A stretch of 64,000 nt of DNA from Paeniglutamicibacter sp. Y32M11 (lineage in GTDB: Bacteria; Actinomycetota; Actinomycetes; Actinomycetales; Micrococcaceae). The notes beneath the pieces were generated by a model. That model searched no databases. It had not been told where the DNA came from and was given only the letters and a program-made list of their open reading frames with translations. The stretch spans positions 2,976,001-3,040,000 of the forward strand of contig NZ_CP079107.1 in NCBI RefSeq assembly GCF_019285735.1. The letters run 5' to 3'. The translations under genes were made by a program, and so were the position numbers. Shown here piece by piece: positions 28,165 through 37,495 of the stretch (positions within the stretch are counted from its first letter, which is position 1; the number at the start of each line of letters is the position of its first letter).

Positions 28165-29079
28165 TTACTGGACGAGTGAGCCCTTCGGTTCGGGCACGCA
28201 TTCGGTGCACTGGCGCAATTCGTCGTTGGCAGCACAGTCCGCGCAGAAAAGACGAAGATTGCGGCAGGTGAGGTTGGAACAGTTTTCGAACTTGTTGGTG
28301 GGTGCCGAACAGCCAACACATTTCCCGATGGTCACGGCATCTTCGGAGAATTCCATGTGCATGCGCTTGTCGAAGACATAAAGTGATCCTTCCCACAGGC
28401 CCTTGTCGCCAAAGGTTTCCCCATAACGCACGATGCCACCTTGCATTTGGTAAACCTCTTTGAAGCCACGCTTGACCATGAGCGAGGAAAGCACTTCACA
28501 GCGGATGCCACCGGTGCAATAGGTGACGATGGGCTGGTCCTTCATATCGTCGTACTTGCCCGATTCAATCTCGGCAATAAAATCATGGGTGGTTTCGACG
28601 TCTGGAACGATGGCGTTCTTGAACTTGCCAATCTGCGCTTCAAAGGCGTTGCGCCCGTCAAAAAAGAGCACCTCTTGACCGGCTGCTTTTTTGGTTTCCA
28701 CCAACTCATGCAGGGCTTCGGGCTTGAGATGTACGCCGCCGCCGACCACGCCATTCTCGTCGACTTCGAGCTCGGACGGGGCCCCAAAGGACACCACTTC
28801 GTCGCGAACCTTGACTGAGATTCTCGGGAAGTCCTCGGCCGAGCCGTCGGACCACTTGATATCCATTTTTTTGAACGGTGGATACTCCCGGGTGGCCTTC
28901 ACATAGGCCTTTACATCTTTGATTTCACCGCCAACGGTTCCGTTGATCCCCTGGCTGGAAATGATGATGCGACCACGAAGGTTCCACCGTTCGAGCAGGG
29001 CCCGCTGCCACAGGCGTATAGCCTCTGGATCGGCAAGTGGAGTAAATGCGTAATACAAGACAATTCGGTTCTGCGACAC
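28165..29079 (-). CDS. trhO: tRNA uridine-34 hydroxylase TrhO (rhodanese-like)
   Basis: TrhO (formerly YceA) makes 5-hydroxyuridine at the wobble position of tRNAs, an oxygen-dependent step. The protein has an N-terminal ferredoxin-like domain, a rhodanese domain with active-site Cys188 in [10 protein letters not shown], and a C-terminal cysteine cluster (CVGC, C, C, CADC and CTEC) that probably binds zinc. I place the start at GTG 29079, giving 304 residues; it lies 7 nt after TACCCT and no ribosome binding site is visible, so it may be leaderless. The frame open upstream to 29187 is not part of the family. Confidence 0.92.
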   Translation of the reverse strand: MSQNRIVLYYAFTPLADPEAIRLWQRALLERWNLRGRIIISSQGINGTVGGEIKDVKAYVKATREYPPFKKMDIKWSDGSAEDFPRISVKVRDEVVSFGAPSELEVDENGVVGGGVHLKPEALHELVETKKAAGQEVLFFDGRNAFEAQIGKFKNAIVPDVETTHDFIAEIESGKYDDMKDQPIVTYCTGGIRCEVLSSLMVKRGFKEVYQMQGGIVRYGETFGDKGLWEGSLYVFDKRMHMEFSEDAVTIGKCVGCSAPTNKFENCSNLTCRNLRLFCADCAANDELRQCTECVPEPKGSLVQ

Positions 29080-29216
29080 GCTATTAAGGGTAGGGCCTAA
29101 AACCACTAGTGTGCGCGTGAAGTGGCAACCATCACCGGGTAAACACTGTGTTTCAAGCTTGCAACAGTTGTCATAAATGCACTGCAAGTAGGTTGTTCAC
29201 GGGGTAGGGTCGATGT

Positions 29217-29885
29217 ATGGGATCTACTGCAAGCGATGAATTAATTGGCACATGGGTTACCGGCTGGGCCGGTGCTCGAGGCTACGAAAGTCGGCATGAG
29301 GGCCGCGTTCACGCTGCCCTTCGTCACGACACTTCCGGAGACTGGGAGTACGTCATCTATGAACCGTCCAATGAGGAATTGGTGGCCGTCGCCGAGACGC
29401 TCAACAAGCACCCCAAGCGTCGGCTAACTGCCTTCGCCAACGAGACATCGAGCCTCATCGACGCCGCTCAGGCGGCTGGTCTCACCGTAATTAACGCTAA
29501 CGAGATCCTGATGGTGACCGAAATGGTCGGCCACGATGTCGAGGCACCTTTGCCCGCCGAAGGCTTTGCCTTCCAAATCGAGCGCGACGATTCACACGCA
29601 TACGTCTCTATCCACCCCGAAGATGACCCGTCGATCGTTGCCGCTAGTGGCCACGTTTCGGCAGTCAACGGCTATGCGATCTTCGACCGCATTATCACCG
29701 CTCCGGATTTCCGCCGGCGTGGTCTTGGCAGCCTCATCATGCGCACCCTTGTCTCGCTAGCCCTTGAACACGATGTTGAAGAAGGCCTGCTGATTGCCAG
29801 CATTGATGGCCAGCAGCTCTACAAGTTCTTGGGTTGGACCGATCTGGGCAACGTTGTGCTTTTCGAGGGCCAACAGGAAGCCTAA
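29217..29885 (+). CDS. GNAT-family N-acetyltransferase
   Basis: This 222-residue protein has an N-terminal half with weak resemblance to a degenerate GNAT domain and a C-terminal GNAT core with the acetyl-CoA loop FRRRGLGSLIMRTL (about 164-177). It resembles actinobacterial double-GNAT-like proteins of unknown substrate. The ATG lies 6 nt after TAGGGT, which suggests a leaderless start. It is divergent from trhO. Confidence 0.82.
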   Translation: MGSTASDELIGTWVTGWAGARGYESRHEGRVHAALRHDTSGDWEYVIYEPSNEELVAVAETLNKHPKRRLTAFANETSSLIDAAQAAGLTVINANEILMVTEMVGHDVEAPLPAEGFAFQIERDDSHAYVSIHPEDDPSIVAASGHVSAVNGYAIFDRIITAPDFRRRGLGSLIMRTLVSLALEHDVEEGLLIASIDGQQLYKFLGWTDLGNVVLFEGQQEA

Positions 29886-29905
29886 GCTTCGTCTAATAAG
29901 CAATG

Positions 29906-29946
29906 AAAGTGGTGGATCCCGCGACAGCGGGGTCCACCACTTTTGT
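29906..29946 (+). terminator. intrinsic terminator after the GNAT gene
   Basis: The 17-base arms (29906-29922 and 29927-29943) pair with one G-U wobble around the loop gaca, followed by TTTTG. It lies 20 bases past the GNAT stop codon and before the helicase gene. Confidence 0.85.
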
Positions 29947-29990
29947 CTTATATGACGTGGCTGGGCCGCAGGTGATGCCACAATGAAGCA

Positions 29991-32330
29991 GTGAACGAAT
30001 ACTCGGAACAGATCGCCCTTCTCGGCCACGGGCCCACCCCCAAGGCGCTGCTCCATTCTCGGATCATCGAGGCACGCGAAGCAGTCTCTGGACCCTGGCC
30101 CGAATGGGTGCACCCCGATGTCAGATCCGCGTTTGAACATTCGGGAGTTCAAACACCATGGCTCCACCAAGTCCAAGCCGCCAATCTCGCACATGAGGGC
30201 CACAACATCATCGTGGCCACAGGAACTGCCTCGGGAAAGTCGTTGGCCTATCAGCTGCCGGCATTGAACGCGATTCATGTTTCTTCGCTGGAGAATCAAG
30301 CCACCCTGATTCCCAACGACGCCACGGTGCTTTATCTAGCCCCGACGAAGGCTCTGGCTGCAGACCAACTCAGCGCCATCGAAGGCTATTCCCTACCCAC
30401 GGTTCGCGCCGCCGGCTACGACGGGGACACCGAAGTATCGGCTCGACGCTGGATCCGCGACCATTCCAACTTCATCCTGTCGAATCCCGACATGCTGCAC
30501 TACGGCATCCTTCCCAACCACACCTGGTGGGCCAGGATGTTGCGTCGGTTGAAGTTCGTGATCATCGACGAAGCCCATTCCTATCGGGGGGTCTTTGGAT
30601 CGAACATCGCCAACCTCTTGCGGCGTCTTCGTCGTATCTGTGAACACTACGGTGCCAACCCGGTCTTCATTGGTGCCTCAGCCACCAGTTCCGAACCTGC
30701 CGCGTCCTTTTCCAAACTCATTGGCGCACCGGCAACGGAGGTCACCCACGACTTCTCCCCCAAGGGGTCTGTGACCATCGGACTATGGGAGCCTCCACTG
30801 ACCGATCTCCACGGTGAGAATGGCGCGCCAACCCGACGCACGGTGATCGCCGAGACCTCTAATTTGTTGGCCAACCTCGTTTGTTCTCAGGTCCGCACCC
30901 TCGCATTTATCAAGTCCCGCCGCGGCGCCGAAACCATTGCAACAATTACCCGGTCGATGGTCGACCAAGTCCATCCATCATTACCCGCGCGCGTCGCAGC
31001 CTACAGATCCGGTTACCTTCCGGCCGAACGCCGGGAGTTGGAAAAATCGTTACGCAACGGCACCCTCCTCGGCGTCGCCTCAACCTCGGCCCTAGAACTG
31101 GGCATCGATGTGGCCGGACTCGACGCGGTGCTCGTGGCCGGGTGGCCCGGAACCCGGGCCTCCTTTTTCCAGCAGATCGGACGGGCAGGTCGAGCGGGTC
31201 AAGACTCCTTGGCCGTCTTGGTGGCCAGCGACGACCCCCTAGACACGTATCTGGTGAATCACCCGGAAGCAATCTTTGAGGCAGGAGTTGAGGCCACCGT
31301 CTTTGACCCGGAGAACCCCTATGTGCTCTCCGGGCATCTGTGCGCCGCGGCCGAAGAACTTCCCCTGCGTTCGGAGGATTTGTCCGCATTCGGTCCCACC
31401 GCCCCGGCGTTGCTTGATTCGCTGGTTCAGCGCGGATTCCTGCGCCGCCGACCGGCTGGCTGGTTCTGGACTCACCCCGAACATGCTGCATCCATGGTGA
31501 ATCTCCGTGCTGACGGTGGCGGACCGGTCAGTATCATCGAAACGGAGACCGGAGCCCTCTTGGGAACGATGGATTCTCCGCAGACTCACTACCAAGCGCA
31601 CAACGGGGCCATTTATGTGCACCAGGGTGCCACCTACGTGGTGGATGAACTCAACGAAACCGACCACTGTGTCATGGTCACCCGTGCCAACCCCGACTTC
31701 TACACCCAAGCCAGGGACATCACCACGGTGGAGGTCATCAACACCGAACGCACGGCAACGTGGGGTCCGATCACCGCGAACTTCGGAGAAGTGGTGGTGA
31801 CTACCCAGGTGGTGTCCTTCCAACGCAAATCGGTGATGAGCAACGAAATCCTCTCGGAGGAACCACTCGGACTCGAGGCTCGCGACCTGCACACCAAGTC
31901 GGTGTGGTTCACCATTCCCGAAAAGCGGCTGCTGGCCGCGGGCATCACCCCGGAAGATTTCCCCGGTGCTCTGCATGCTGCCGAGCATGCCTCCATCGGC
32001 CTGCTTCCATTGGTGGCATCAAGTGACAGGTGGGACATCGGCGGGGTCTCCACTGCCCTTCACATGGACACCGGGATGCCCACCATCTTCGTCTACGACG
32101 GGCATCCCGGTGGAGCGGGATTCGCCGAGCGCGGCTTTGATCGAGCGGTCAGATGGCTCGGTGCCACCCGCGATGCCATCGTCGCCTGTGAGTGCGCCAC
32201 CGGATGCCCCTCCTGCGTGCAGTCGCCCAAATGCGGCAACAAGAACAACCCGTTGAACAAGGCCGCAGCGATCCTGTTGCTCGGCGCCATCCTGCATGAA
32301 GCACAACGGGCGGACGCGGCACCCCAGTAG
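29991..32330 (+). CDS. DEAD/DEAH-box helicase, MrfA-like with DUF1998 zinc module
   Basis: This 779-residue superfamily 2 helicase has Walker A GTASGKS at 78-84, a DEAH box near residue 193, motif III (SATSS), the helicase C domain with motif VI QIGRAGRAGQ, and a C-terminal DUF1998 module with four cysteines (CECATGCPSC and a following KCG). This matches the MrfA/YprA family, where MrfA acts in repair of mitomycin-type lesions. In actinobacteria this helicase is a constant neighbour of the Tad-type secretion genes that follow here on the opposite strand. Translation starts with GTG. Confidence 0.9.
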   Translation: MNEYSEQIALLGHGPTPKALLHSRIIEAREAVSGPWPEWVHPDVRSAFEHSGVQTPWLHQVQAANLAHEGHNIIVATGTASGKSLAYQLPALNAIHVSSLENQATLIPNDATVLYLAPTKALAADQLSAIEGYSLPTVRAAGYDGDTEVSARRWIRDHSNFILSNPDMLHYGILPNHTWWARMLRRLKFVIIDEAHSYRGVFGSNIANLLRRLRRICEHYGANPVFIGASATSSEPAASFSKLIGAPATEVTHDFSPKGSVTIGLWEPPLTDLHGENGAPTRRTVIAETSNLLANLVCSQVRTLAFIKSRRGAETIATITRSMVDQVHPSLPARVAAYRSGYLPAERRELEKSLRNGTLLGVASTSALELGIDVAGLDAVLVAGWPGTRASFFQQIGRAGRAGQDSLAVLVASDDPLDTYLVNHPEAIFEAGVEATVFDPENPYVLSGHLCAAAEELPLRSEDLSAFGPTAPALLDSLVQRGFLRRRPAGWFWTHPEHAASMVNLRADGGGPVSIIETETGALLGTMDSPQTHYQAHNGAIYVHQGATYVVDELNETDHCVMVTRANPDFYTQARDITTVEVINTERTATWGPITANFGEVVVTTQVVSFQRKSVMSNEILSEEPLGLEARDLHTKSVWFTIPEKRLLAAGITPEDFPGALHAAEHASIGLLPLVASSDRWDIGGVSTALHMDTGMPTIFVYDGHPGGAGFAERGFDRAVRWLGATRDAIVACECATGCPSCVQSPKCGNKNNPLNKAAAILLLGAILHEAQRADAAPQ

Positions 32331-32370
32331 GAGTGGCCGTGCCCGCCCGCCGGATCAGTTCCCGTCATTT

Positions 32371-32766
32371 TCAGGGCAGGATCCACGGTTGCGGTGGTGG
32401 CCCGGCCCGGGCGACCGAGAATGCCCGCGTCAGATCGGGTAGCCATCCGATTGGCGCAACCGCAACGCTAACCCTGACGGTCACGACCTCACCACTGGGG
32501 CCAGCTCGGGTGCAGCCCACCAGTGCGGCCGAGTTCGCGGAGGCAGTGCGTAAAGCAACTCCGCACGGATCACCGGTGGCCAGCCCGCGTGCGGCATCGG
32601 CCGCGGCCAATGCCGCCAGGTCCGCGGCGGTTCCTGCCGTGGCCCCTGCCTTCGCCACGGCAGTGAAGATCAGCACCACCATGAGTCCGAGAGCTGCCAC
32701 GCATACGACCGAGAGCATGAGCACCGTTCCGCTTCCTTCCTCCGTGTGGTTGCTGGCGCGGCTCAT
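32371..32766 (-). CDS. TadE-like protein of the helicase/secretion neighbourhood
   Basis: This 131-residue protein has a short charged N-terminus, one long hydrophobic helix (about residues 14-37) followed by an Ala-rich helix, and an extracytoplasmic domain. It fits the Rv3654c-like TadE-like family. Unlike its two neighbours it lacks the Glu at +5 after the Gly of the pilin-type cleavage site (G-SGTVL), so it may be processed differently or not at all. Its ATG overlaps the tadE stop by 4 bases. Confidence 0.82.
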   Translation of the reverse strand: MSRASNHTEEGSGTVLMLSVVCVAALGLMVVLIFTAVAKAGATAGTAADLAALAAADAARGLATGDPCGVALRTASANSAALVGCTRAGPSGEVVTVRVSVAVAPIGWLPDLTRAFSVARAGPPPQPWILP

Positions 32767-33107
32767 GGTTGCTGCTCCATGCGGGCGTTGGCTTCGGCCC
32801 GCAAATGAACCTCACCGAGTAACGGCAACGCGACTCCGGAGAGAACCACCACGTGCCCATATCCGCCACCGTAGGAACTGCCGACGCTGATCTTCGGCCC
32901 GGCGATCCGGCGGGCGATACCAGTAACTTGTGCCTCATCGGTACCGCGAGCCAGCTCTCGAGCCGCTGCACTAGCCGCCTGCTGGATACGGACCTGTTCC
33001 CCACCCACGGCACCCACACCCACAACAAGTGCCACCAGGATGGCCACGGCCGGCAGCAGAACCGCCACTTCCGCTGTCGCGCTGCCGGATTGTGATTTCG
33101 TGGCCAT
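32763..33107 (-). CDS. TadE-family pilus/secretion protein
   Basis: This 114-residue protein is a pseudopilin-like TadE family member. A short N-terminal leader ends in Gly, followed by SATAE, so Glu is at +5 as in class III (Tad/Flp) prepilins, and a hydrophobic helix follows. The C-terminal 70 residues form a small extracytoplasmic domain. It overlaps the next gene by 4 bases and starts 18 bases after the DUF4244 gene. Confidence 0.87.
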   Translation of the reverse strand: MATKSQSGSATAEVAVLLPAVAILVALVVGVGAVGGEQVRIQQAASAAARELARGTDEAQVTGIARRIAGPKISVGSSYGGGYGHVVVLSGVALPLLGEVHLRAEANARMEQQP

Positions 33108-33125
33108 GATGGTCTCACTTCCTTC

Positions 33126-33350
33126 TTAGAAGGACAGGGCCTGACGGATCAGGCCCATGAGCAGCCCGCGAACATCTCCGCTGGAGAGAATGCTGACCAA
33201 GAGTCCCGCGAAGGCGACGGCGGCCAGGGTGACGACGGCGAATTCGGCGGTGGTGCTGCCTGCTTCGTCGTTGAGTAGACCGGTGCTCGATTCCGCGTTG
33301 TGCTGCAGATCAATGTGGCCGGGTGTTGCGTCGTTGGTGTCATTTTCCAT
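33126..33350 (-). CDS. DUF4244 Flp-pilin-like protein
   Basis: This 74-residue protein has a 32-residue polar leader ending in Gly, then STTAEF with Glu at +5 and an aromatic residue at +6, and a single hydrophobic helix of about 20 residues. This is the layout of Flp-type type IVb prepilins, and DUF4244 proteins occupy the pilin position in actinobacterial tad loci. It is the best candidate for the major subunit of the locus. Confidence 0.87.
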   Translation of the reverse strand: MENDTNDATPGHIDLQHNAESSTGLLNDEAGSTTAEFAVVTLAAVAFAGLLVSILSSGDVRGLLMGLIRQALSF

Positions 33351-33519
33351 GATGGGTCCTTCACGTTGAGTTGAGGTGGGCTCCTGGAGATCTGGAAGTC
33401 ATCCGGCGCCGGGTGTGCACCGGTGAACTTCACTACGAGTGTGCGGGGACAACCATGGGTGGTGCGGCGGCCTCCGGTCCGGTTGGGGATAACCCCGATG
33501 CGCTAGAAAGCATGAAGGC

Positions 33520-34077
33520 TCATAACCGGGGAAGCAGGGAAATCACCACGGGCACCACCCCGAGGGCGATGAAGGCCGGCAACGCGCACAACCCCAACGG
33601 CACCACCAATTTGATGCCAAATTCCGCGCCCCGGGCCTCGGCCTCACGCACACCTCGTTTGCGGGCAGCCGCTGCGCAGGAGCGCAAAAGTGCCGCCGCT
33701 GGTGCTCCCGACAGTTGCGTAAAGCGCAGCGTGGATTCAAGTTCACGCACCACGGTGCTGCCCTGGGTCCAGGCGCGTTCCCAGTCCACGTTCATTTCCA
33801 GGGCGCGAGCCACCCTATCCAGGGAGCCGTAGCCAGGAACGTTGGCCCCGATGATGCGCAGCACCAAACGCAGCGGCAGCCCCGACTCCAGCAACGTCGC
33901 ACACATCTCCAAGACCAGCGGTACGGATTCGGTCTCCGTCTCCGTCTGCGATTCACCGGATCTGGCTACCTGCCCGTGCCCACGTCCGGCTCCGGGTGTG
34001 CCGCGGTTTTCCGGGGAGCCCAGTGCTATCCACACTGCCGCTCCGCAGAGCAGCACCGCGGCCAGCACGGCGCTCAT
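33520..34077 (-). CDS. tadC: TadC-like inner membrane platform protein
   Basis: This type II secretion F-domain protein acts as part of the membrane platform on which the TadA ATPase works. From the ATG at 34077 it has 185 residues, with an N-terminal helix, a cytoplasmic helical F domain (LVLEMCATLLESGLPLRLVLR and following), and two C-terminal helices. The frame extends to 34518, but that part is the antisense-like shadow of tadB; the ATGA overlap at 34074-34077 fixes the start. Confidence 0.87.
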   Translation of the reverse strand: MSAVLAAVLLCGAAVWIALGSPENRGTPGAGRGHGQVARSGESQTETETESVPLVLEMCATLLESGLPLRLVLRIIGANVPGYGSLDRVARALEMNVDWERAWTQGSTVVRELESTLRFTQLSGAPAAALLRSCAAAARKRGVREAEARGAEFGIKLVVPLGLCALPAFIALGVVPVVISLLPRL

Positions 34078-34799
34078 GATGGCACCTTCGCCGTGATGGC
34101 CCGCAGCATCTGGGCACACCAGAGTTTGTTCACCAGCCATAGGATGACTCCGCAGAGGAGGGCGATGCGGCCCACGGGATTCATGGTGAGTATGACGAAG
34201 GGGTTGATGCCCAGCAGCTGACCGAGCCCCAACCCGATGCCGGGAAGAATGGTCAGCAACCGGCTGGTGGCCCGCGGCCCGGCCAGTGCTGCGTGCAGGG
34301 CCCTGTGCAGATCGGCCGCGCTTTCCTGTTCCTCGGCCAGGGTGTCGAGCAGATCGGCGAGCGCGGCTCCAGATTGTTCGCAGATGGCAAAGCACCAGGC
34401 CAAGCGATTCCACAGGCGACGATTCTCCGGACGCGGGAGGGGGTGCGAGGCCCCATGAGCGGATAGACCCTCTTGCAGCGTTCCCCCGGTATGTATTTGG
34501 GCCAGCGTCCGGGTACAACCTCGATGGATGTCCACCTCACCGGCGCTCCTGCCCGTTGACCAGATATCTGCCAGAAGGCCAAACGCTGCGGCCGGTGCGA
34601 TACCGGCACGCAGTAACGCCGCGAGCTGCCGAATGAACGTGGCGTTTTGCTCCGTGGCCAGGGCGAGGGTGGAACGTCTGGGCCCCGGACGCCGGAGCCG
34701 AGGCGCCGGGCGCTGCCGGCTTGGCCCGGCCGTGGGCCCCGGTGCCGCCCAGAGCCAGCCCGCTGCCCCCAACAGGAGCACGGCAAGGAAGGTGATCAC
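34074..34799 (-). CDS. tadB: TadB-like inner membrane platform protein
   Basis: This 241-residue protein has an N-terminal helix, a Pro/Arg-rich linker, the type II secretion F domain (FIRQLAALLRAGIAPAAAFGLLADIW, about residues 55-80), and C-terminal membrane helices at about 175-230. It pairs with TadC in the secretion platform. It overlaps tadA and tadC by 4 bases each. Confidence 0.88.
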   Translation of the reverse strand: MITFLAVLLLGAAGWLWAAPGPTAGPSRQRPAPRLRRPGPRRSTLALATEQNATFIRQLAALLRAGIAPAAAFGLLADIWSTGRSAGEVDIHRGCTRTLAQIHTGGTLQEGLSAHGASHPLPRPENRRLWNRLAWCFAICEQSGAALADLLDTLAEEQESAADLHRALHAALAGPRATSRLLTILPGIGLGLGQLLGINPFVILTMNPVGRIALLCGVILWLVNKLWCAQMLRAITAKVPS

Positions 34800-36019
34800 C
34801 AGGGGCTCCCTTCACCCGCTGCGTCGAGCCGCTCGCGGAACCAGGTCAGTGCCTCGGGGTCAGCTGGTTCGGTGCCTTGAGCGTGGATCAGCTGTACCGC
34901 CAGGGTTCCGTGAGTGGTCAGGACGAGGCGGCCGAGCTGGATGGGAGAACGTCTCCCCGTGGCCGGATCGCGGCGCAGATGAACCAGCACGTCCAGGGCG
35001 CTGGCCGCTTGTAGTGCCGTGGCTGCCGAGTCCATTCCCGCCAGCGCACCCATCGCCGCGAGTCGCGCGGGGACGGCCATGACGCTGTTGGCGTGCACGG
35101 TTCCGGCGGCTCCCTCATGTCCGGTGTTCATCGCGGCGAGGAATTCGCGCACCTCCGCTCCGCGACATTCCCCGACCACCAGCCGGTCCGGTCGCATCCT
35201 CAGTGCCTGACGCACCAGGACCTCCAGCGAGATTTCTCCCGCACCTTCCACGTTTCCGCTGCGGGACTGCAACCCCACCAGGTGTGGGTGGGCCGGGGTG
35301 AGCTCGGCGGAGTCCTCCACCACGACGATCCGTTGGTTAGCAGGCACGGAGGCCAGCAGGGCCGCGAGCAACGTGGTTTTCCCGGCCCCGGTGCCGCCGG
35401 AGATCAGAAAGTTCAATTTGGCTGCCACGATGGCCTTCAGCGCCGCTAACCAGTCGGGGTCGGCGACCAGCGCATCGAGCGGTTGGTTCTTGCTCCCCTG
35501 GATGCGGATGGAGAGCAGTGGGCCGCCGGTGGAGATCGGCGGCAGCACCGCGTGGATGCGGTAGTTCCCCAGCGACACGTCAACAAAGGGTTGTGCGTCA
35601 TCAAGGCGGCGCCCACCGGCTGCCGCGAGGCGCACCGCTAGGGCGCGAATCTGCCCGGGGTCGCTGAAGGCGGTATCGGAGGCGTGCAGTCCGCTACTCC
35701 CATCCACCCAGACCCGTCCGCGGCCGTCGATGAGGATGTCGGTGGTGCCGGGGACTTCGGCCAGTCGCTCAAGAATGCCCAGCCCGTGGATGTCATCACT
35801 GAGCGAACGCAGCATCTCGGTGCTGCTCGCCGAACCGATGACCCGCCCGGTGGCCCGTACCGCTGACGCCAGATCCACCTCACTGAGTTCTCCGTGCTGG
35901 CCCATCGCGCGAAGGCGCGCTTCTTCGAGCACCTCGGCGTTGGCCAGCGACACCGGCAGTACCGTGGGGGCTTCCCAGCGGCGGCGGCCCCGGGCACCCT
36001 GAGCACGCTGAGCACTCAT
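34796..36019 (-). CDS. tadA: TadA-type secretion ATPase
   Basis: This 407-residue hexameric ATPase powers Tad pilus assembly or secretion. It has an N-terminal domain, Walker A GGTGAGKT at residues 208-215, an Asp-box-like segment around VEDSAELTPAHPH, Walker B region MRPDRLVVGECRGAE, and the His box (GHEGAAGTVHANS). It is often annotated as a conjugal-transfer ATPase, but no relaxase or coupling protein is nearby. It overlaps the CpaE-like gene and tadB by 4 bases each. Confidence 0.92.
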   Translation of the reverse strand: MSAQRAQGARGRRRWEAPTVLPVSLANAEVLEEARLRAMGQHGELSEVDLASAVRATGRVIGSASSTEMLRSLSDDIHGLGILERLAEVPGTTDILIDGRGRVWVDGSSGLHASDTAFSDPGQIRALAVRLAAAGGRRLDDAQPFVDVSLGNYRIHAVLPPISTGGPLLSIRIQGSKNQPLDALVADPDWLAALKAIVAAKLNFLISGGTGAGKTTLLAALLASVPANQRIVVVEDSAELTPAHPHLVGLQSRSGNVEGAGEISLEVLVRQALRMRPDRLVVGECRGAEVREFLAAMNTGHEGAAGTVHANSVMAVPARLAAMGALAGMDSAATALQAASALDVLVHLRRDPATGRRSPIQLGRLVLTTHGTLAVQLIHAQGTEPADPEALTWFRERLDAAGEGSPW

Positions 36020-37329
36020 GCCGCGGCCGCTTCGTGGGTTTCAAGGACCTGCGCCGGCTCCGACCCCTGCCCCAATTGGGCCACGGTTCGCCGTAAGGAG
36101 CGATGGACCAGCACGTTCATCAGCCCTCCCGCCGCGGCGGCCCGCGCGATGGAACGCCGTGGGGCAAAGTATCCGGCCAATTCGAGTCCCGCCCGCTGTG
36201 CCACGATGCGGGTATCGGTTCCGCTGGTGAGCTTGCCACTGACGATCAGACGCCACGGGTGGGCTTGGTCCCCCAGCCGCTGCCCGGCACCGGGCGTATA
36301 ACTCGACCCGGCACCCAAAAGCAGCAGCCGGGTGGTGGCCAGCGCCGTCATGGCCGCCGGGACGGAGCCGATGTGCCCGGCATCAATCACGATGCGTTCA
36401 TAGATGCGCCGCGAGGCGGCCAGGACCTCGCTCAGCAGCGCCACGGATGGCACAAAGGCGCCGGGGTCGCGGATCCAGGAGAGCACCGCGGTGCCCTGTG
36501 CCAGCGGGAGGATTTCGGCTAGTTGCCCGGGTGAGAGCTGCCCACGGGAATTCTCCAGGTCCTCCCAGCCCAGCCCGTCTGCCGCCCGGGCGCGGAGCAC
36601 CGGCCAGAATCCGGGTGAGTGAGGATCGGCGTCCAGTAGCAGGGTGCGTTGGCCGGCCAGTGTTGCGCTCGCGGCAAGCAGTGCGGCGAAGGTGCTGGTC
36701 CCCACGCCGCCGCGGGCTCCGGCCACGATCGTGACGTGCGCTCGCCCGGCATGGAGTCCCAGTTCCCCGAGGTATTCGCCGAGCCAGGCGGTGGCCTGTG
36801 GAAGGATGGCGACGCGTGCCCCGGGTGAGGCCGCCGCGGCGCGCCAGAGGATGTCTTGGTGTTCCTGGGTGCCGGTGAGGATCAGCGTGCATCCGGCAGC
36901 TATGGCTCCCAGCTCGGCCACCGCGTCGGCTCCCACCAGGATGACCTCGTTGCCGCACGCCTCCGGGTGGGCCCCGTCGTGGGCCAAGACCAGTTCGATG
37001 CCCGCCCCCACGGCGATCGAGGCCAGCGCCTGGGCCAGTTCCACATCGCGGCTGAGCAGCACGGCGCGCGCCAATTCGGCGGGCCGGGCCCCAGCGGTTT
37101 CGGCGGCCGATGGCACACGCACCGAGACTCGGACACCATGGAGGGGAGACAACGGGGTCGGGAGCCTGCGGACCTGCGGCTCGGGCACCGGCTCGGGCAC
37201 CGGCTCGGGCACCGGCTCGGGGGACAAAAAGCGTTCTTGATCCCTGGTACGGGCAGCAGCCAGCGCCGGCAGCTGCAGGGTGCGTGGACGTGGAGTGGAT
37301 CGGGCGACAAATCTGCTGGGTTCCTTCAT
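36016..37329 (-). CDS. CpaE-like ATPase domain protein (Ssd type)
   Basis: This 437-residue protein is the first gene of the tad locus. It has an N-terminal repeat of Glu-Pro-Val-Pro (residues 37-50), a receiver-like domain, and a ParA/MinD-like domain whose deviant Walker A reads GARGGVGTS at 204-212; both lysines of the classical KGGVGKT are replaced. Actinobacterial CpaE/Ssd proteins often show this loss, so ATP hydrolysis is doubtful. CpaE proteins localise the Tad machinery; Ssd has been linked to septum placement. The ATG at 37329 is preceded by GGGAGG with unusually short spacing. Confidence 0.82.
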   Translation of the reverse strand: MKEPSRFVARSTPRPRTLQLPALAAARTRDQERFLSPEPVPEPVPEPVPEPQVRRLPTPLSPLHGVRVSVRVPSAAETAGARPAELARAVLLSRDVELAQALASIAVGAGIELVLAHDGAHPEACGNEVILVGADAVAELGAIAAGCTLILTGTQEHQDILWRAAAASPGARVAILPQATAWLGEYLGELGLHAGRAHVTIVAGARGGVGTSTFAALLAASATLAGQRTLLLDADPHSPGFWPVLRARAADGLGWEDLENSRGQLSPGQLAEILPLAQGTAVLSWIRDPGAFVPSVALLSEVLAASRRIYERIVIDAGHIGSVPAAMTALATTRLLLLGAGSSYTPGAGQRLGDQAHPWRLIVSGKLTSGTDTRIVAQRAGLELAGYFAPRRSIARAAAAGGLMNVLVHRSLRRTVAQLGQGSEPAQVLETHEAAAA

Positions 37330-37495
37330 GCCTCCCAGCGTGATGCCGGTGCCCCATCGGGCATAAGACCCTTGAGCTCCGCCACTGGATAAGTCCGTTT
37401 GAGGCCCGAGGGACACTGGTGCGGGAAGGTGGGGCAAGGCAAGGGGAAAGTGAGGCGCGATGCCAAGGCGGTGGCGCGGCCTGCAAGAATGGAGC

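Noticed and set aside
34078-34518. N-terminal extension of TadC
   Set aside because: It is an out-of-frame shadow of tadB; the ATGA overlap and family length place the start at 34077.
32371-37329. Conjugation or integrative element suggested by the TadA-type ATPase
   Set aside because: No relaxase, coupling protein, integrase or attachment site is present; the whole set is the chromosomal Tad neighbourhood.
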